DNA from: an uncultured Oscillospiraceae bacterium
GTDB taxonomy: Bacteria; Bacillota; Clostridia; Oscillospirales; Oscillospiraceae
DNA: 64,000 bases
Assembly (NCBI GenBank): GCA_934654755.1
Contig: CAKUGQ010000013.1
Location: 1-64,000, forward strand
Direction of reading: 5' to 3'
Shown here: positions 23,734 to 32,971 of the stretch, piece by piece
Numbering within the stretch: position 1 is the stretch's first letter
Layout: each line of letters begins with the position of its first letter
The notes under the pieces: generated by a model
What the model was told of the DNA's origin: nothing
Seen by the model: only the letters and a program-made list of their open reading frames with translations
Databases searched by the model: none
Program-made: the position numbers and the translations under genes

Positions 23734-24921
23734 ATGATTTATGCGGATAACGCCGCGACTACGAAAATGAGCCGGACGGCGATCGACGCCATGCTCCCGT
23801 ATTTCGACCGAATCTACGGCAACCCGTCCAGTCTGCACTCGGCGGGTCAGCGTGCTGCCGAAGCGCTTGACGATGCGCGTCTGCGCGTCGCCCGCTGCAT
23901 CAACGCCGATCCGAAGGAGATCACCTTCACCTCCGGCGGCAGCGAAGCGGACAATCAGGCCCTCTGGTCGGCGGCCAGAATCGGTGAGCGGAAAGGGAAA
24001 AAACACATTATTTCCACTGCCTTTGAGCATCATGCGGTGCTGCACACGCTGAAAAAACTGGAGCGCGCCGGCTTTGAGGTCACGCTTCTCGACGTTCACG
24101 AAAACGGCGTCGTTCTGCCGGAGGAGGTCGAGGCTGCCATCCGTCCGGACACCTGCTGCGTCAGCGTGATGTTTGCGAACAATGAGATCGGAACGATCCA
24201 ACCCATCGCCGCCATCGGCGCAATCTGCCGGGCGCACGACGTAATCTTCCACACCGATGCCGTGCAGGCGGCGGGACACCTTGCCATTGACGTGCGCGCG
24301 ATGAATATCGATCTTCTGTCGCTGTCGGCGCACAAGTTCCATGGCCCGAAGGGAATCGGCGTGCTTTACGCCCGTAAGGGCATTCGTCTTGAGACGCTTA
24401 TCGAGGGCGGCGCGCAGGAGCGCGGCAAGCGCGCCGGTACGGAAAACCTCCCTGCTATCATGGGTATGGCCGCTGCGCTGGAGGAGGCCGTAAACCGGCT
24501 GGAAGCCAATGCCGCGAAGCTCACCGCGCTGCGCGACCGCCTCATCGCGGGCCTGTCAAGGATCGAGCACTCCGTGCTCAACGGCGATGCGGTGCACCGT
24601 CTGCCGGGCAACGTCAACTTCTGCTTCGAGGGCATCGAGGGCGAATCGCTCCTGCTGCTGCTCGACGACAAGGGAATCTGCGCCTCCAGTGGCTCTGCCT
24701 GTACCTCCGGCTCGCTTGACCCGAGTCATGTACTGCTGGCCATCGGCCGCCCGCACGAGATCGCGCACGGGTCCTTGCGTCTGTCACTGTCCGAGGATAT
24801 GACCGAGGCGGATATCGACGAGATCATTGCCGCCGTGACGCAGGTCGTGGCCTATCTGCGCAGCATTTCTCCCGTCTGGCATAATTTGCAGGACGGAAAG
24901 CAGAATTATTTCATCAAGTGA
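23734..24921 (+). CDS. iscS: Cysteine desulfurase (NifS/IscS type)
   Basis: A PLP enzyme that releases sulfur from cysteine for Fe-S clusters. The 395-residue product has the start MIYADNAATTKMS, EHHAVLHTL, HTDAVQAAGH, the PLP lysine in SAHKFHGPKG and the sulfur-carrying cysteine in SSGSACTSGSLDPSHVL. It is the first gene of iscS-iscU-iscR. The NifS-like clostridial subgroup is likely. Confidence 0.96.
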   Translation: MIYADNAATTKMSRTAIDAMLPYFDRIYGNPSSLHSAGQRAAEALDDARLRVARCINADPKEITFTSGGSEADNQALWSAARIGERKGKKHIISTAFEHHAVLHTLKKLERAGFEVTLLDVHENGVVLPEEVEAAIRPDTCCVSVMFANNEIGTIQPIAAIGAICRAHDVIFHTDAVQAAGHLAIDVRAMNIDLLSLSAHKFHGPKGIGVLYARKGIRLETLIEGGAQERGKRAGTENLPAIMGMAAALEEAVNRLEANAAKLTALRDRLIAGLSRIEHSVLNGDAVHRLPGNVNFCFEGIEGESLLLLLDDKGICASSGSACTSGSLDPSHVLLAIGRPHEIAHGSLRLSLSEDMTEADIDEIIAAVTQVVAYLRSISPVWHNLQDGKQNYFIK

Positions 24922-24931
24922 GGTAGTAAAT

Positions 24932-25366
24932 ATGGCGCTTTACAGTGAAAAGGTGATGGATCATTTCCGCAATCCGCGTAATGTCGGCGTGATTGAAAAT
25001 GCGGACGGTGTCGGTGAGGTTGGCAATGCCAAGTGCGGCGACATTATGAAGATTTATCTGAAGATAGACAACGACATTATTACAGATGCGAAATTTGAGA
25101 CCTTCGGCTGCGGCAGCGCGATTGCTTCCAGCTCCATGGCGACGGAGATGATTAAGGGTGTGCCCGTTAGCGAGGCGCTGGCCGTGACGAATAAGGCTGT
25201 CGTTGAAGCATTGGACGGTCTGCCCGCGCACAAGATCCACTGCTCGGTGCTTGCCGAGGAGGCCATTAAGCTGGCAATCAAGGACTACTACGACCGGCAC
25301 GGTATTGCCTATGACCATACAAAATTCCCTGCCTGCGAGAGCTGCGGGCACTGTGCCGGTGAGTGA
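24932..25366 (+). CDS. iscU: Fe-S cluster scaffold protein (IscU/NifU N-terminal type)
   Basis: A 144-residue scaffold with the three cluster cysteines in NAKCGDIMKI, TFGCGSAIASSS and IHCSVLAEEAIKLAI. An extra C-terminal tail ends PACESCGHCAGE, adding three more cysteines (CxxCxxC) beyond the usual IscU. It lies 10 bases after iscS. It receives sulfur from IscS and passes clusters to apoproteins. The extra tail may bind metal. Confidence 0.95.
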   Translation: MALYSEKVMDHFRNPRNVGVIENADGVGEVGNAKCGDIMKIYLKIDNDIITDAKFETFGCGSAIASSSMATEMIKGVPVSEALAVTNKAVVEALDGLPAHKIHCSVLAEEAIKLAIKDYYDRHGIAYDHTKFPACESCGHCAGE

Positions 25367-25379
25367 GGGGTAAGCGCAT

Positions 25380-25799
25380 ATGACCGTTTCCACCAGAGGC
25401 CGCTACGCGCTGCGTGTGATGATCGACCTGGCTGAGCATTATGCGTCCGGCTACACGCCTATGCGCGATGTTGCGGTGCGGCAGGGAATCTCGCTGAAAT
25501 ACCTCGAACGGATTCTTCCCGCGCTGACCAAGGGCGGCATGATCGTCGGCGTCCACGGTAAGGGCGGCGGCTATCGTTTGACGCGCCCGCCCGAGGAGTG
25601 CTGCGTCGGTGAGATCATCCGGATGACCGAGGGGGACTTTACCACCGTTTCCTGCGTCGGCAGGGAAGCGCAGGCCTGTGCGATGGCGGAGAATTGCCGC
25701 ACACGTGCGCTGTGGTCGGGGCTGAACGATGTCGTGAATCAGTATCTGGACGGCGTGATGCTTTCCGATCTGATGCGCAAGCCGCTTACTGACGAGTGA
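25380..25799 (+). CDS. iscR: Rrf2-family regulator, IscR-like
   Basis: A 139-residue winged-helix regulator: MTVSTRGRYALRVMIDLAEH, the recognition region ISLKYLERILPALTKGG and the wing GKGGGYRLTRPPEE are family-typical. Three cysteines (SC, AC and NC within VSCVGREAQACAMAENC, positions about 92-106) match the Fe-S ligand region of IscR. It probably senses Fe-S status and controls the operon through the inverted repeat at 23681. The gene is last in the operon, whereas it is commonly first. Confidence 0.9.
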   Translation: MTVSTRGRYALRVMIDLAEHYASGYTPMRDVAVRQGISLKYLERILPALTKGGMIVGVHGKGGGYRLTRPPEECCVGEIIRMTEGDFTTVSCVGREAQACAMAENCRTRALWSGLNDVVNQYLDGVMLSDLMRKPLTDE

Positions 25800-25836
25800 T
25801 GCACTCCTTCCGAACACCGGTTTACAGCTTTGCAGT

Positions 25837-25886
25837 CGGCTTGACCAAGGGCTTGAAAGAGCTTTTGGTCAAGCCGGCGTTTTTTT
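25837..25886 (+). terminator. Terminator of the isc operon
   Basis: CGGCTTGACCAA / TTGGTCAAGCCG, 12-bp stem followed by GCG and seven Us. Confidence 0.88.
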
Positions 25887-25906
25887 GTATGGAGAAGCCG
25901 AAATCC

Positions 25907-25935
25907 TTGACAAGAGCGTCCGCGGAGGGTATGAT
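25907..25935 (+). promoter_or_regulatory. Promoter of the RNHCP gene
   Basis: TTGACA, 17-base spacer, TATGAT. Confidence 0.85.
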
Positions 25936-25987
25936 GGAAAAGAATCGCTCCGCGCGGCGGAAATCAATACGATTCGGGGAAAAGGAT

Positions 25988-26413
25988 ATGAACCGAGAGA
26001 ATAAGCGCAAGCAATTTGAAAAGGGTTACTACAAGACCCATCCGTGTACGGACAGCTTTACCTGCAAGGTTTGCGGCCGCACCGTCGTACCGGAGGATGC
26101 CGGAAGTGAGCACCGCAACCATTGCAACAACTGCCTGAGCAGCCTGCATGTCGATGTTGAGCCGGGCGACCGTGCATCCGACTGCGGCGGTATCATGGAG
26201 CCGATCTCCGTCTGGGTGCGTAAGGGCGGCGAGTGGGCGATCATTCACCGGTGCAGACGCTGCGGAGAGCTGTGCTCCAACCGCGTTGCTGCGGACGACA
26301 ATCCCATGAAGCTCATGAGCATCGCGCTCAAGCCGCTTTGTGAGCCGCCGTTCCCGATCGAACGCATCGAGGAGATGACCCGCCTGATGGGCGGCGAAGG
26401 CAGCCTGGAATAA
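25988..26413 (+). CDS. RNHCP-domain zinc-finger protein
   Basis: A 141-residue protein with the named RNHCP motif: CKVCGRTV, then HRNHCNNCLSSLHVD, then SDCGG and a final HRCRRCGELCSNRVA. That gives four cysteine clusters, enough for two zinc sites. The function is unknown; the family is small and found in diverse bacteria. The start is ATG 25988 with AAAGGAT, because the dedicated promoter at 25907-25935 lies inside the longer open frame. Confidence 0.85.
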   Translation: MNRENKRKQFEKGYYKTHPCTDSFTCKVCGRTVVPEDAGSEHRNHCNNCLSSLHVDVEPGDRASDCGGIMEPISVWVRKGGEWAIIHRCRRCGELCSNRVAADDNPMKLMSIALKPLCEPPFPIERIEEMTRLMGGEGSLE

Positions 26414-26437
26414 ATGCGTGCCGACGAGAAAAAAATC

Positions 26438-26466
26438 TTGCGCTTCGTTCCGGACTGTGATATACT
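26438..26466 (+). promoter_or_regulatory. Promoter of typA
   Basis: TTGCGC, 17-base spacer, TATACT. Confidence 0.78.
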
Positions 26467-26508
26467 ATCAATTTGTGAATCATTATAGCGAAAAGGATTG
26501 GTTTTCCA

Positions 26509-28338
26509 ATGGCTGAACAGAAAAATATTCGGAATATTGCCATCATTGCTCACGTTGACCATGGCAAGACCACGCTGGTCGACGAGATGCTCAAGCAGTG
26601 CGGCACTTACCGGGAGAATCAGGCGGTCGTTGACCGCGTGATGGATTCCGGCGATCTTGAGCGTGAGCGAGGCATCACCATTCTGGCAAAAAACACCGCA
26701 GTCAATTACAAGGGTACGAAGATCAATATCGTCGATACGCCGGGCCACGCCGATTTCGGCGGCGAGGTCGAGCGTATTTTGAAGATGGTCAACGGTGTCA
26801 TCCTGCTGGTTGACGCTGCCGAGGGACCTATGCCGCAGACGCGCTTCGTGCTGCAGAAGGCGCTGGAGCTGGGACATAAGGTTATCGTTGCCATCAATAA
26901 GATCGACCGGCTTGATGCCCGTGTCGAGGAGGTCGTTGAAGAGGTTCTGGAGCTGCTGCTCGACCTCAACGCCACTGAGGAGCAGTTCGATTCTCCCACG
27001 CTCTTCTGCTCTGCGCGGCAGGGCATCGCCGCATACAGCCCCCATGAGGCGGGCGTGAACCTCGACCCGCTGTTCCGTACCATCGTCGATTATATTCCCG
27101 CGCCGACGGGCGACGTCAACGCACCGCTTCAGATGCTTGTTTCGTCCATCGACTACAATGAATATGTCGGCCGTATCGGTATCGGCCGTATTGAGCGCGG
27201 CACGGTACAGCAGAATCAGGACGTGATCGTTTGCGATTATCACGACCCGGAGCATTTTGCCAAGGGTAAGGTCGTTGCGCTGTACGAGTTCGACGGTCTG
27301 GCGCGTAAGCCCGTAACGAGCGCCTCGGCGGGCGAGATCGTTGCTTTCTCCGGCATGGCCGATATCACCATCGGCCGCACGATCTGTGCGCCGGACAAGC
27401 CTGAGCCGCTGCCCTTTGTGAAGATTTCCGACCCGACCATCGAAATGACCTTCTCGGTCAACGACTCGCCCTTTGCCGGCCGTGAGGGCAAATACGTCAC
27501 TTCCCGCAATCTGCGCGACCGCCTGCAAAAAGAGCTGCTCAAGGATGTTTCCCTGCACGTTACCGAACAGGGGACGGACAGCTTCAACGTTGCCGGCCGC
27601 GGCGAGATGCATCTGTCGATTCTGATTGAGACGATGCGCCGCGAGGGCTATGAGTTTCAGGTCGGGACGCCGCATGTTCTGACCAGGGTCATCGACGGCA
27701 AGGTCTGCGAGCCGATCGAGCGCATGGTCGCGGACGTTCCGGAGAGCGCCACGGGCAGCGTCATCGAAAAGCTTGGCCGCCGCAAGGGCGATCTGGTGTC
27801 CATGACGCCGGTCGGCAGCCGCTACCGTCTGGAATTTCTTGTGCCGTCGCGCGGCCTGTTCGGCTACCGCAACGAGTTTTTGACCGATACGCGCGGCGAG
27901 GGCATCATGTCCTCCGTGCTGGATTCCTACGCACCCATGAAGGGTGAGATCGAGCGCCGCAAGACCGGTTCGCTCATTGCCTTTGAAACCGGAGAGGCCT
28001 GCACCTACGGTCTGTTCAACGCGCAGGAGCGCGGCGCGCTGTTCATCGACCCGGGCACGGATGTTTATGCGGGCATGGTTGTCGGCGTTTGCTCACGCAA
28101 CGAGGATATGACCGTCAACGTCTGCAAAAAGAAGCAGTTAACAAATATGCGTGCCTCCGGCTCGGACGAAGCGCTGCGCCTGACCACACCGCGCGTGATG
28201 TCACTGGAACAGTGTCTGGAGTTCCTTGCCGACGACGAGCTGCTTGAGGTTACGCCGAAAACTCTGCGTATCCGCAAGCGCGAGCTGGATCATTCCGCGA
28301 GAATGCGCCAGCTTATGAAGACCCGCAACAACGGCTGA
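26509..28338 (+). CDS. typA: Ribosome-associated GTPase TypA/BipA
   Basis: A translational GTPase of the EF-G class that acts in 50S assembly and stress adaptation. The 609-residue product has the P-loop AHVDHGKTTLVDEML (about residues 14-28), switch RERGITILAKN, DTPGHADFGGEVER and NKIDR, then the EF-G-like domains and the BipA-specific C-terminus. It is probably co-transcribed with the L,D-transpeptidase 20 bases downstream. Confidence 0.97.
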   Translation: MAEQKNIRNIAIIAHVDHGKTTLVDEMLKQCGTYRENQAVVDRVMDSGDLERERGITILAKNTAVNYKGTKINIVDTPGHADFGGEVERILKMVNGVILLVDAAEGPMPQTRFVLQKALELGHKVIVAINKIDRLDARVEEVVEEVLELLLDLNATEEQFDSPTLFCSARQGIAAYSPHEAGVNLDPLFRTIVDYIPAPTGDVNAPLQMLVSSIDYNEYVGRIGIGRIERGTVQQNQDVIVCDYHDPEHFAKGKVVALYEFDGLARKPVTSASAGEIVAFSGMADITIGRTICAPDKPEPLPFVKISDPTIEMTFSVNDSPFAGREGKYVTSRNLRDRLQKELLKDVSLHVTEQGTDSFNVAGRGEMHLSILIETMRREGYEFQVGTPHVLTRVIDGKVCEPIERMVADVPESATGSVIEKLGRRKGDLVSMTPVGSRYRLEFLVPSRGLFGYRNEFLTDTRGEGIMSSVLDSYAPMKGEIERRKTGSLIAFETGEACTYGLFNAQERGALFIDPGTDVYAGMVVGVCSRNEDMTVNVCKKKQLTNMRASGSDEALRLTTPRVMSLEQCLEFLADDELLEVTPKTLRIRKRELDHSARMRQLMKTRNNG

Positions 28339-28358
28339 GTAACCGGAAAGGAGCCAAA

Positions 28359-29162
28359 ATGAAACGAATTCTCTGTGCAGTTCTGCTGCTGGCGGTACTG
28401 TTTGTCATTGTGAGCTGTGCCGTAACGGATACCCCTACCACACCGAGCACCTCCGCGCCCACCGCCTCCTCCGAACCGACGGCGGAGCCGACGACCGCGT
28501 CTGCGTCCGAGCCGACGGCGGAACCGACCGAGGCGCCCACCGAGGCGCCGACTGAGGAGCCCACGCCGGAGCCTACGCCCGTGCCGACCGAGCCCATCAC
28601 CGGCCCGGAGGTGGAGGAGGGCAAGCCCTATTTCATCAAGGTCAATAACCAGTGCAACACCGTGACTGTTTATACCAAAGGGGAGGACGGCTGCTATACG
28701 ACTCCCTATAAGGCCATGATCTGCTCTACCGGCACCGCCACCCCGCAGTCCGGCACCTATACGCTGAAATACAAGTGGAAGGGTCTCGGCCTGTTCGGCG
28801 ACGTGTACGGCTATTATGTCACGCAAATCACGGGAAATATTCTGTTCCACTCCGTGCCCTATACCACCCCGATCCGCGATTCTCAGGGCTACATCGTCTC
28901 CGTTGACCCCTCTACTCTGGAGTACTGGGAATTTGACAAGCTCGGCACCGCCGCCTCCATGGGCTGCATTCGTCTCCAGGTCGTTGACGCAAAGTGGATC
29001 TACGATCACCGCGACGAGATTGCCGGCGTTGAGTTCTATAACTCTGAAGTGCCCGGCCCGCTCGGCAAACCCGAAGCGCCGAAGATCTCGGACAACGAAG
29101 AATGCCGTGGTTGGGACCCCACCGACCCCGACCCCGACAATCCCTGGAATAAGACCAACTGA
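28359..29162 (+). CDS. L,D-transpeptidase (YkuD domain) lipoprotein
   Basis: A 267-residue lipoprotein. The signal peptide ends FVIVSC (lipobox cysteine near residue 20). A low-complexity Thr/Pro/Glu/Ala linker of about 60 residues follows, then a YkuD domain with HSVPY and the catalytic cysteine in SMGCIRLQV. It forms 3-3 cross-links in peptidoglycan or attaches wall components. The linker probably spans part of the wall. GGAAAGGAG precedes the ATG. Confidence 0.92.
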   Translation: MKRILCAVLLLAVLFVIVSCAVTDTPTTPSTSAPTASSEPTAEPTTASASEPTAEPTEAPTEAPTEEPTPEPTPVPTEPITGPEVEEGKPYFIKVNNQCNTVTVYTKGEDGCYTTPYKAMICSTGTATPQSGTYTLKYKWKGLGLFGDVYGYYVTQITGNILFHSVPYTTPIRDSQGYIVSVDPSTLEYWEFDKLGTAASMGCIRLQVVDAKWIYDHRDEIAGVEFYNSEVPGPLGKPEAPKISDNEECRGWDPTDPDPDNPWNKTN

Positions 29163-29167
29163 AACCG

Positions 29168-29199
29168 AAAGCGCTTCCCCTTCAGGGGAAGCGCTTTTT
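29168..29199 (+). terminator. Terminator of typA-L,D-transpeptidase
   Basis: AAAGCGCTTCCCC / GGGGAAGCGCTTT, TTCA loop, five Us. Confidence 0.92.
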
Positions 29200-29260
29200 G
29201 TTGAAAGATCGTCGGCGTGCCGCGAAGGCGATGCAGCCGTGCCTGCGGGTTGCCGGGCAT

Positions 29261-30328
29261 TTATCGGATCCGCTCAAAATACCATAGGGCGAGCAAATCG
29301 ACAACCTCGCCGTAGGATTGTACGCCGCTTTTTACCTCAAAGGTCTTGAGATAGTTTTCGTAAACCTTTGTCTGAATCTTTACGGCCGTTTCATCCTCAA
29401 CGGCCCTGTAATGCGCCGTAGCGGCCGACAGATCTGCACGCAGCAGTTTTCCGACTCCCTTGGAGACCTCTGCCGCGGCATTCGGATCGGCGCGGTTCAG
29501 AGCGTTGATGCAGTAGATATAGGCGGAATAATAGCCGGAATAGACGAAATCGTCGCGGCCGTTTTCCATACAGGCCAGGAACGCTGCGAAATTTGCTTCG
29601 TCCTCGCGGGCGAAAGCCATACGATGGCCGATCTCGTGGCACATTGTATAGGGTACGGAGGCGGAGAATGTTGTCGAGCAGACGCCGCTTTCTCCCGTAA
29701 AGGCGAGGAAGATGCCGCTTGTGCCGGTCTTTCCGAGCAGCTTGCTCGTCAGCAGACGTTTGACGCGCGCGGTCGAGCCGTCAAAGCATTCCATATCTTC
29801 GGCAAGGGTGCGGTAGCCGTCGCCGGCACGGACGGCGAGATCGTCAAAGTCACCGGCAAGCATGACACCGTTTTCGTCACGTTCGACCGCTTCGGCCGCT
29901 GCGTTGGCGCGGTCACGGAAGTATTCCGTCACCTCGCGAAGCTGCCTGACGTCATATTGCGTATCGCTCAGGCCGAGACGTTCGTTCATTTTCGGGGCGA
30001 AATAGTTCAGCCCCCATACGCTGACAAACCAGAATGCGGCGATCATTGCCGCCAGCAGCACGCCGGTCAGCCATTTGATAATACGGCCGCGGAATACCGC
30101 CAAAAACAGGGAAACGAAAAACCACAGGATCAAACCGGCGGCAACCAGCTCCCATACGGCGAAGGGCACAACGGAGGTGATCTCCGCCAAAACGCCGATG
30201 AGTGCGCGGGAGACCTTTGGATAGACTGCAAAAAAGGCGGACTTGCAGAGCTTCGCCACCAGAACGAGCAGTACGGTCAGGACGGCGAGCGCCGCCGAGG
30301 AAAACAGACGACGGATGGAACATTTCAT
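29261..30328 (-). CDS. DUF3810-type membrane metalloprotein
   Basis: A 355-residue protein with about three N-terminal membrane helices (residues about 10-35, 48-72 and 80-105) and a large soluble domain. The sequence MCHEIGHRMAFAREDEANFAAFLACM contains HExxH and a downstream acidic residue, the pattern of zinc metallopeptidases. DUF3810 proteins are conserved in Firmicutes without known function. ATG 30328 has AAGGAGAATGCC. It follows the M20 peptidase gene by 10 bases. Confidence 0.85.
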   Translation of the reverse strand: MKCSIRRLFSSAALAVLTVLLVLVAKLCKSAFFAVYPKVSRALIGVLAEITSVVPFAVWELVAAGLILWFFVSLFLAVFRGRIIKWLTGVLLAAMIAAFWFVSVWGLNYFAPKMNERLGLSDTQYDVRQLREVTEYFRDRANAAAEAVERDENGVMLAGDFDDLAVRAGDGYRTLAEDMECFDGSTARVKRLLTSKLLGKTGTSGIFLAFTGESGVCSTTFSASVPYTMCHEIGHRMAFAREDEANFAAFLACMENGRDDFVYSGYYSAYIYCINALNRADPNAAAEVSKGVGKLLRADLSAATAHYRAVEDETAVKIQTKVYENYLKTFEVKSGVQSYGEVVDLLALWYFERIR

Positions 30329-30338
30329 GGCATTCTCC

Positions 30339-31397
30339 TTATGCAAGGGCGGAGAATAGGGCGAGCCCTTTCTCCAAAACGGCTTCATCGAAGTCAAACT
30401 GCGGGCTGTGCAGAGGCGCGCCGCCCGTGCCGAGCCGGAAGTACACGCCGGGTACGCGTAGCTGATATTCGGAAAAATCGTCCGTCAGGAAGCAGGGCTC
30501 CGCCGGTTCGACGGGAAGAAGCGCCCGCGCTTCTTCCAGAAGCGCCGCGTCGTTTGTTACGGGCGGGTAGCCGGTGCTGTAGCTCAGGCGGATCGGGCAG
30601 CCGGTTTCGGCGCTTACGGTCTCGGCCAGCGCGGCAAGCCGCTCTTTCAGCTGCAGGAACAGACGGTCGTCCAGACAGCGCAGTGAGCCTTCCATATGCG
30701 CGGCATCCGCCAGCGCGTTGCGGGCGGCGCCGGCGGTCATTTTGCCGAAGCGCAGCACACAGGGAAGTCCTTCGGCCAGCGCATAAGCCTGCGTCAGGAA
30801 GCGCGCGGCAGCCTCCAGTGCGTCGCACCCGGTTTGCCAGCGCGCAAGGTGGACGCTTTTTCCGCCGATCTCTGCGGTCAGCTCGCTCGAACGGGCCATC
30901 ATACCGCCCGCGCAGGCGGCAATGCGTCCCTTTTCCAGCTCCGGCCACAGATGCAGACCGTAAACGCGTGTCGCACCGCATCGCTCCAGAACCCCCGTTC
31001 GGCAGATCGCGGCTGCGCCGCCGGTTGTCTCTTCGGCGGGCTGGAAGATCAGCAGCACATTGCGATGCGGTGTAACACGTCCGTTTTCCAAGGCTTCGGC
31101 AAGGCCGAGCAGGATAGCCATATGGCCGTCGTGTCCGCAGGCGTGCATTTTGCCGGGGTGTTCCGAGGCAAAGGGCAGGTTTGTGCGTTCGGTAATCGGC
31201 AGGGCGTCCATGTCGCTGCGGAAGGCGACCGTTTCGCTTCGGCCGAAGTCAAAATAGGCGCAGACGGCGTCGCCGACGGGGGAAAACACGCGGCAGTCCA
31301 ACGGTGCGAGCACGCTGCGCAGGTAGGCGGAAGTTTCGGGCAGTGCCCAGTCCAGCTCGGGGATGCGGTGCAGCGCACGGCGGAATACGGAAAGCAC
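30339..31397 (-). CDS. M20D-family amidohydrolase
   Basis: A 352-residue zinc amidohydrolase of the hippurate hydrolase/N-acyl-amino-acid hydrolase type. Metal-binding motifs are HACGHDGHMA and FQPAEETTGGA, with FRSDMDALPI before them and ALHRIPELD at the N-terminus. The start is GTG 31397 with AAAGGAGGGC; the upstream open frame crosses a clear promoter. Substrates are probably acylated amino acids or peptides. It is the first gene of a two-gene operon. Confidence 0.93.
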   Translation of the reverse strand: MLSVFRRALHRIPELDWALPETSAYLRSVLAPLDCRVFSPVGDAVCAYFDFGRSETVAFRSDMDALPITERTNLPFASEHPGKMHACGHDGHMAILLGLAEALENGRVTPHRNVLLIFQPAEETTGGAAAICRTGVLERCGATRVYGLHLWPELEKGRIAACAGGMMARSSELTAEIGGKSVHLARWQTGCDALEAAARFLTQAYALAEGLPCVLRFGKMTAGAARNALADAAHMEGSLRCLDDRLFLQLKERLAALAETVSAETGCPIRLSYSTGYPPVTNDAALLEEARALLPVEPAEPCFLTDDFSEYQLRVPGVYFRLGTGGAPLHSPQFDFDEAVLEKGLALFSALA

Positions 31398-31430
31398 GGC
31401 AAGCCCTCCTTTCGGGGAAATTACCTTTTT

Positions 31431-31459
31431 ATTGTAACGCGCTCCGCGGAAAAATGCAA
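31431..31459 (-). promoter_or_regulatory. Promoter of the M20D-DUF3810 operon
   Basis: On the minus strand TTGCAT, 17-base spacer, TACAAT. Confidence 0.8.
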
Positions 31460-31488
31460 GGCTTTTGAAAAACGTGTGTCCGCCGCAC

Positions 31489-31517
31489 TTGCATTGTTCA
31501 CAAAAAAATGCTAAAAT
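31489..31517 (+). promoter_or_regulatory. Promoter of the miaB-mutS-mutL-miaA operon
   Basis: TTGCAT, 17-base spacer, TAAAAT; divergent from the M20D promoter. Confidence 0.78.
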
Positions 31518-31554
31518 AAACGAATAAAACTTGAGCTTTCGGAGGAGAACTCCC

Positions 31555-32967
31555 TTGACGATGAAAACAACCGTGATCGCGCCCGAGGCGCTGCAAAAGC
31601 AGGCGGCCATCTGCGCGGAAATTCAGGATTACTGGCAGGTGCAGGGCATTGTCCCGCTTGCCTATGTGGACACCTATGGCTGCCAGCAGAACGAGGCGGA
31701 TTCCGAACGCATCCGCGGAATGCTTCAGGCGTCGGGCTACGGCTTTGCCGACTCCGAGGAGGGTGCGGATGTGGTCGTTTTCAACACCTGTGCCATCCGC
31801 GAGCACGCCGAGCAGCGTGTGTTCGGCAATCTCGGGGCGCTTGTCCACACCAAACGCCGCCATCCGCGTCAGAAAATCTTCCTGTGCGGATGTATGGCCG
31901 GACAGCCCGAGGTCGCCGAGAAGGTGAAAAAGAGCTATGCTCATGTGGACGGCGTGTTCTCCACGCATCACCTGTGGCGTTTCCCGGAGCTGCTTCTGCA
32001 GGTGCTCACCACCGGAAAACGCGTTTTCGCCACGGAGGACAGTGCCGGCTCCATTGCCGAGGATATCCCCGTTGCCCGCACGAATCCGCTTAAGGCGTGG
32101 GTCTCGGTCATGTACGGCTGCAACAATTTCTGCTCTTACTGCATCGTGCCTTATGTGCGCGGACGTGAGCGCAGCCGCAGACCGGAGGACGTGCTGAAGG
32201 AATGCCGCGAGCTGATTGAGGCGGGATATAAGGAGATTACGCTGCTCGGTCAGAATGTCAACTCCTACGGCAAGGATCTTGGAATCGGCGTTGATTTTGC
32301 CGACCTGATGGCGCAGATTGCCGAGCTGCCGGGCGAATTCCGCCTGCGCTTTATGACATCCCATCCGAAGGATGCCAGCCGTAAGCTTTTTGACACCATT
32401 GCGAAAGCCCCGAAGATCTGCAAGCAGTTCCACCTGCCCTTTCAATCGGGCAACGACCGGGTGCTTGCGGCCATGAACCGCCATTACGACAGCGCACAAT
32501 ATCTTTCACTCGTCGATTACGGCCGTTCGCTCATGCCGGAGCTTGTGCTGACGAGCGACGTCATTGTCGGTTTCCCCGGCGAGACGGAGGAGGAGTTTGA
32601 AGACACGCTGCGCCTGATCGAACGTGTGCGCTATGACGCGCTGTTTACGTTTATTTTTTCCCCGCGGCCCGGTACGCCGGCGGCGAAAATGGACGATCCG
32701 ACGCCAAAGGCAGAGAAAAACCGACGCTTTGACCGCCTGCTTGCCCTGCAAAACCGTATTTCGGAAGAAAAACACCGCGAGTATATCGGCAGAACGATGC
32801 GCGTGCTGGTTGACGGGCGCGAGGGCGAGCTTCTTACCGCCCGTACCGACGGCGGCCGTCTGGTGCGCCTTGCGGGAGACGACGGCCTGATCGGACGATT
32901 TGTCGATGTGGAGATTACGGGCTGCACAACGTGGAGCCTGACCGGCAAACAGACAGAAACGGAGTAA
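31555..32967 (+). CDS. miaB: tRNA-2-methylthio-N6-dimethylallyladenosine synthase
   Basis: A radical-SAM methylthiotransferase that adds the 2-methylthio group to i6A37. The 470-residue product has an N-terminal domain with three cluster cysteines (DTYGCQQNEAD, NTCAIRE and LCGCMAG), the radical-SAM motif CNNFCSYC and a C-terminal TRAM domain. TTG 31555 is chosen because GGAGGAG lies 7 bases upstream; the next ATG (31561) would be 13 bases away. It works on the product of MiaA, encoded at the end of this operon. Confidence 0.96.
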   Translation: MTMKTTVIAPEALQKQAAICAEIQDYWQVQGIVPLAYVDTYGCQQNEADSERIRGMLQASGYGFADSEEGADVVVFNTCAIREHAEQRVFGNLGALVHTKRRHPRQKIFLCGCMAGQPEVAEKVKKSYAHVDGVFSTHHLWRFPELLLQVLTTGKRVFATEDSAGSIAEDIPVARTNPLKAWVSVMYGCNNFCSYCIVPYVRGRERSRRPEDVLKECRELIEAGYKEITLLGQNVNSYGKDLGIGVDFADLMAQIAELPGEFRLRFMTSHPKDASRKLFDTIAKAPKICKQFHLPFQSGNDRVLAAMNRHYDSAQYLSLVDYGRSLMPELVLTSDVIVGFPGETEEEFEDTLRLIERVRYDALFTFIFSPRPGTPAAKMDDPTPKAEKNRRFDRLLALQNRISEEKHREYIGRTMRVLVDGREGELLTARTDGGRLVRLAGDDGLIGRFVDVEITGCTTWSLTGKQTETE

Positions 32968-32971
32968 TTCT

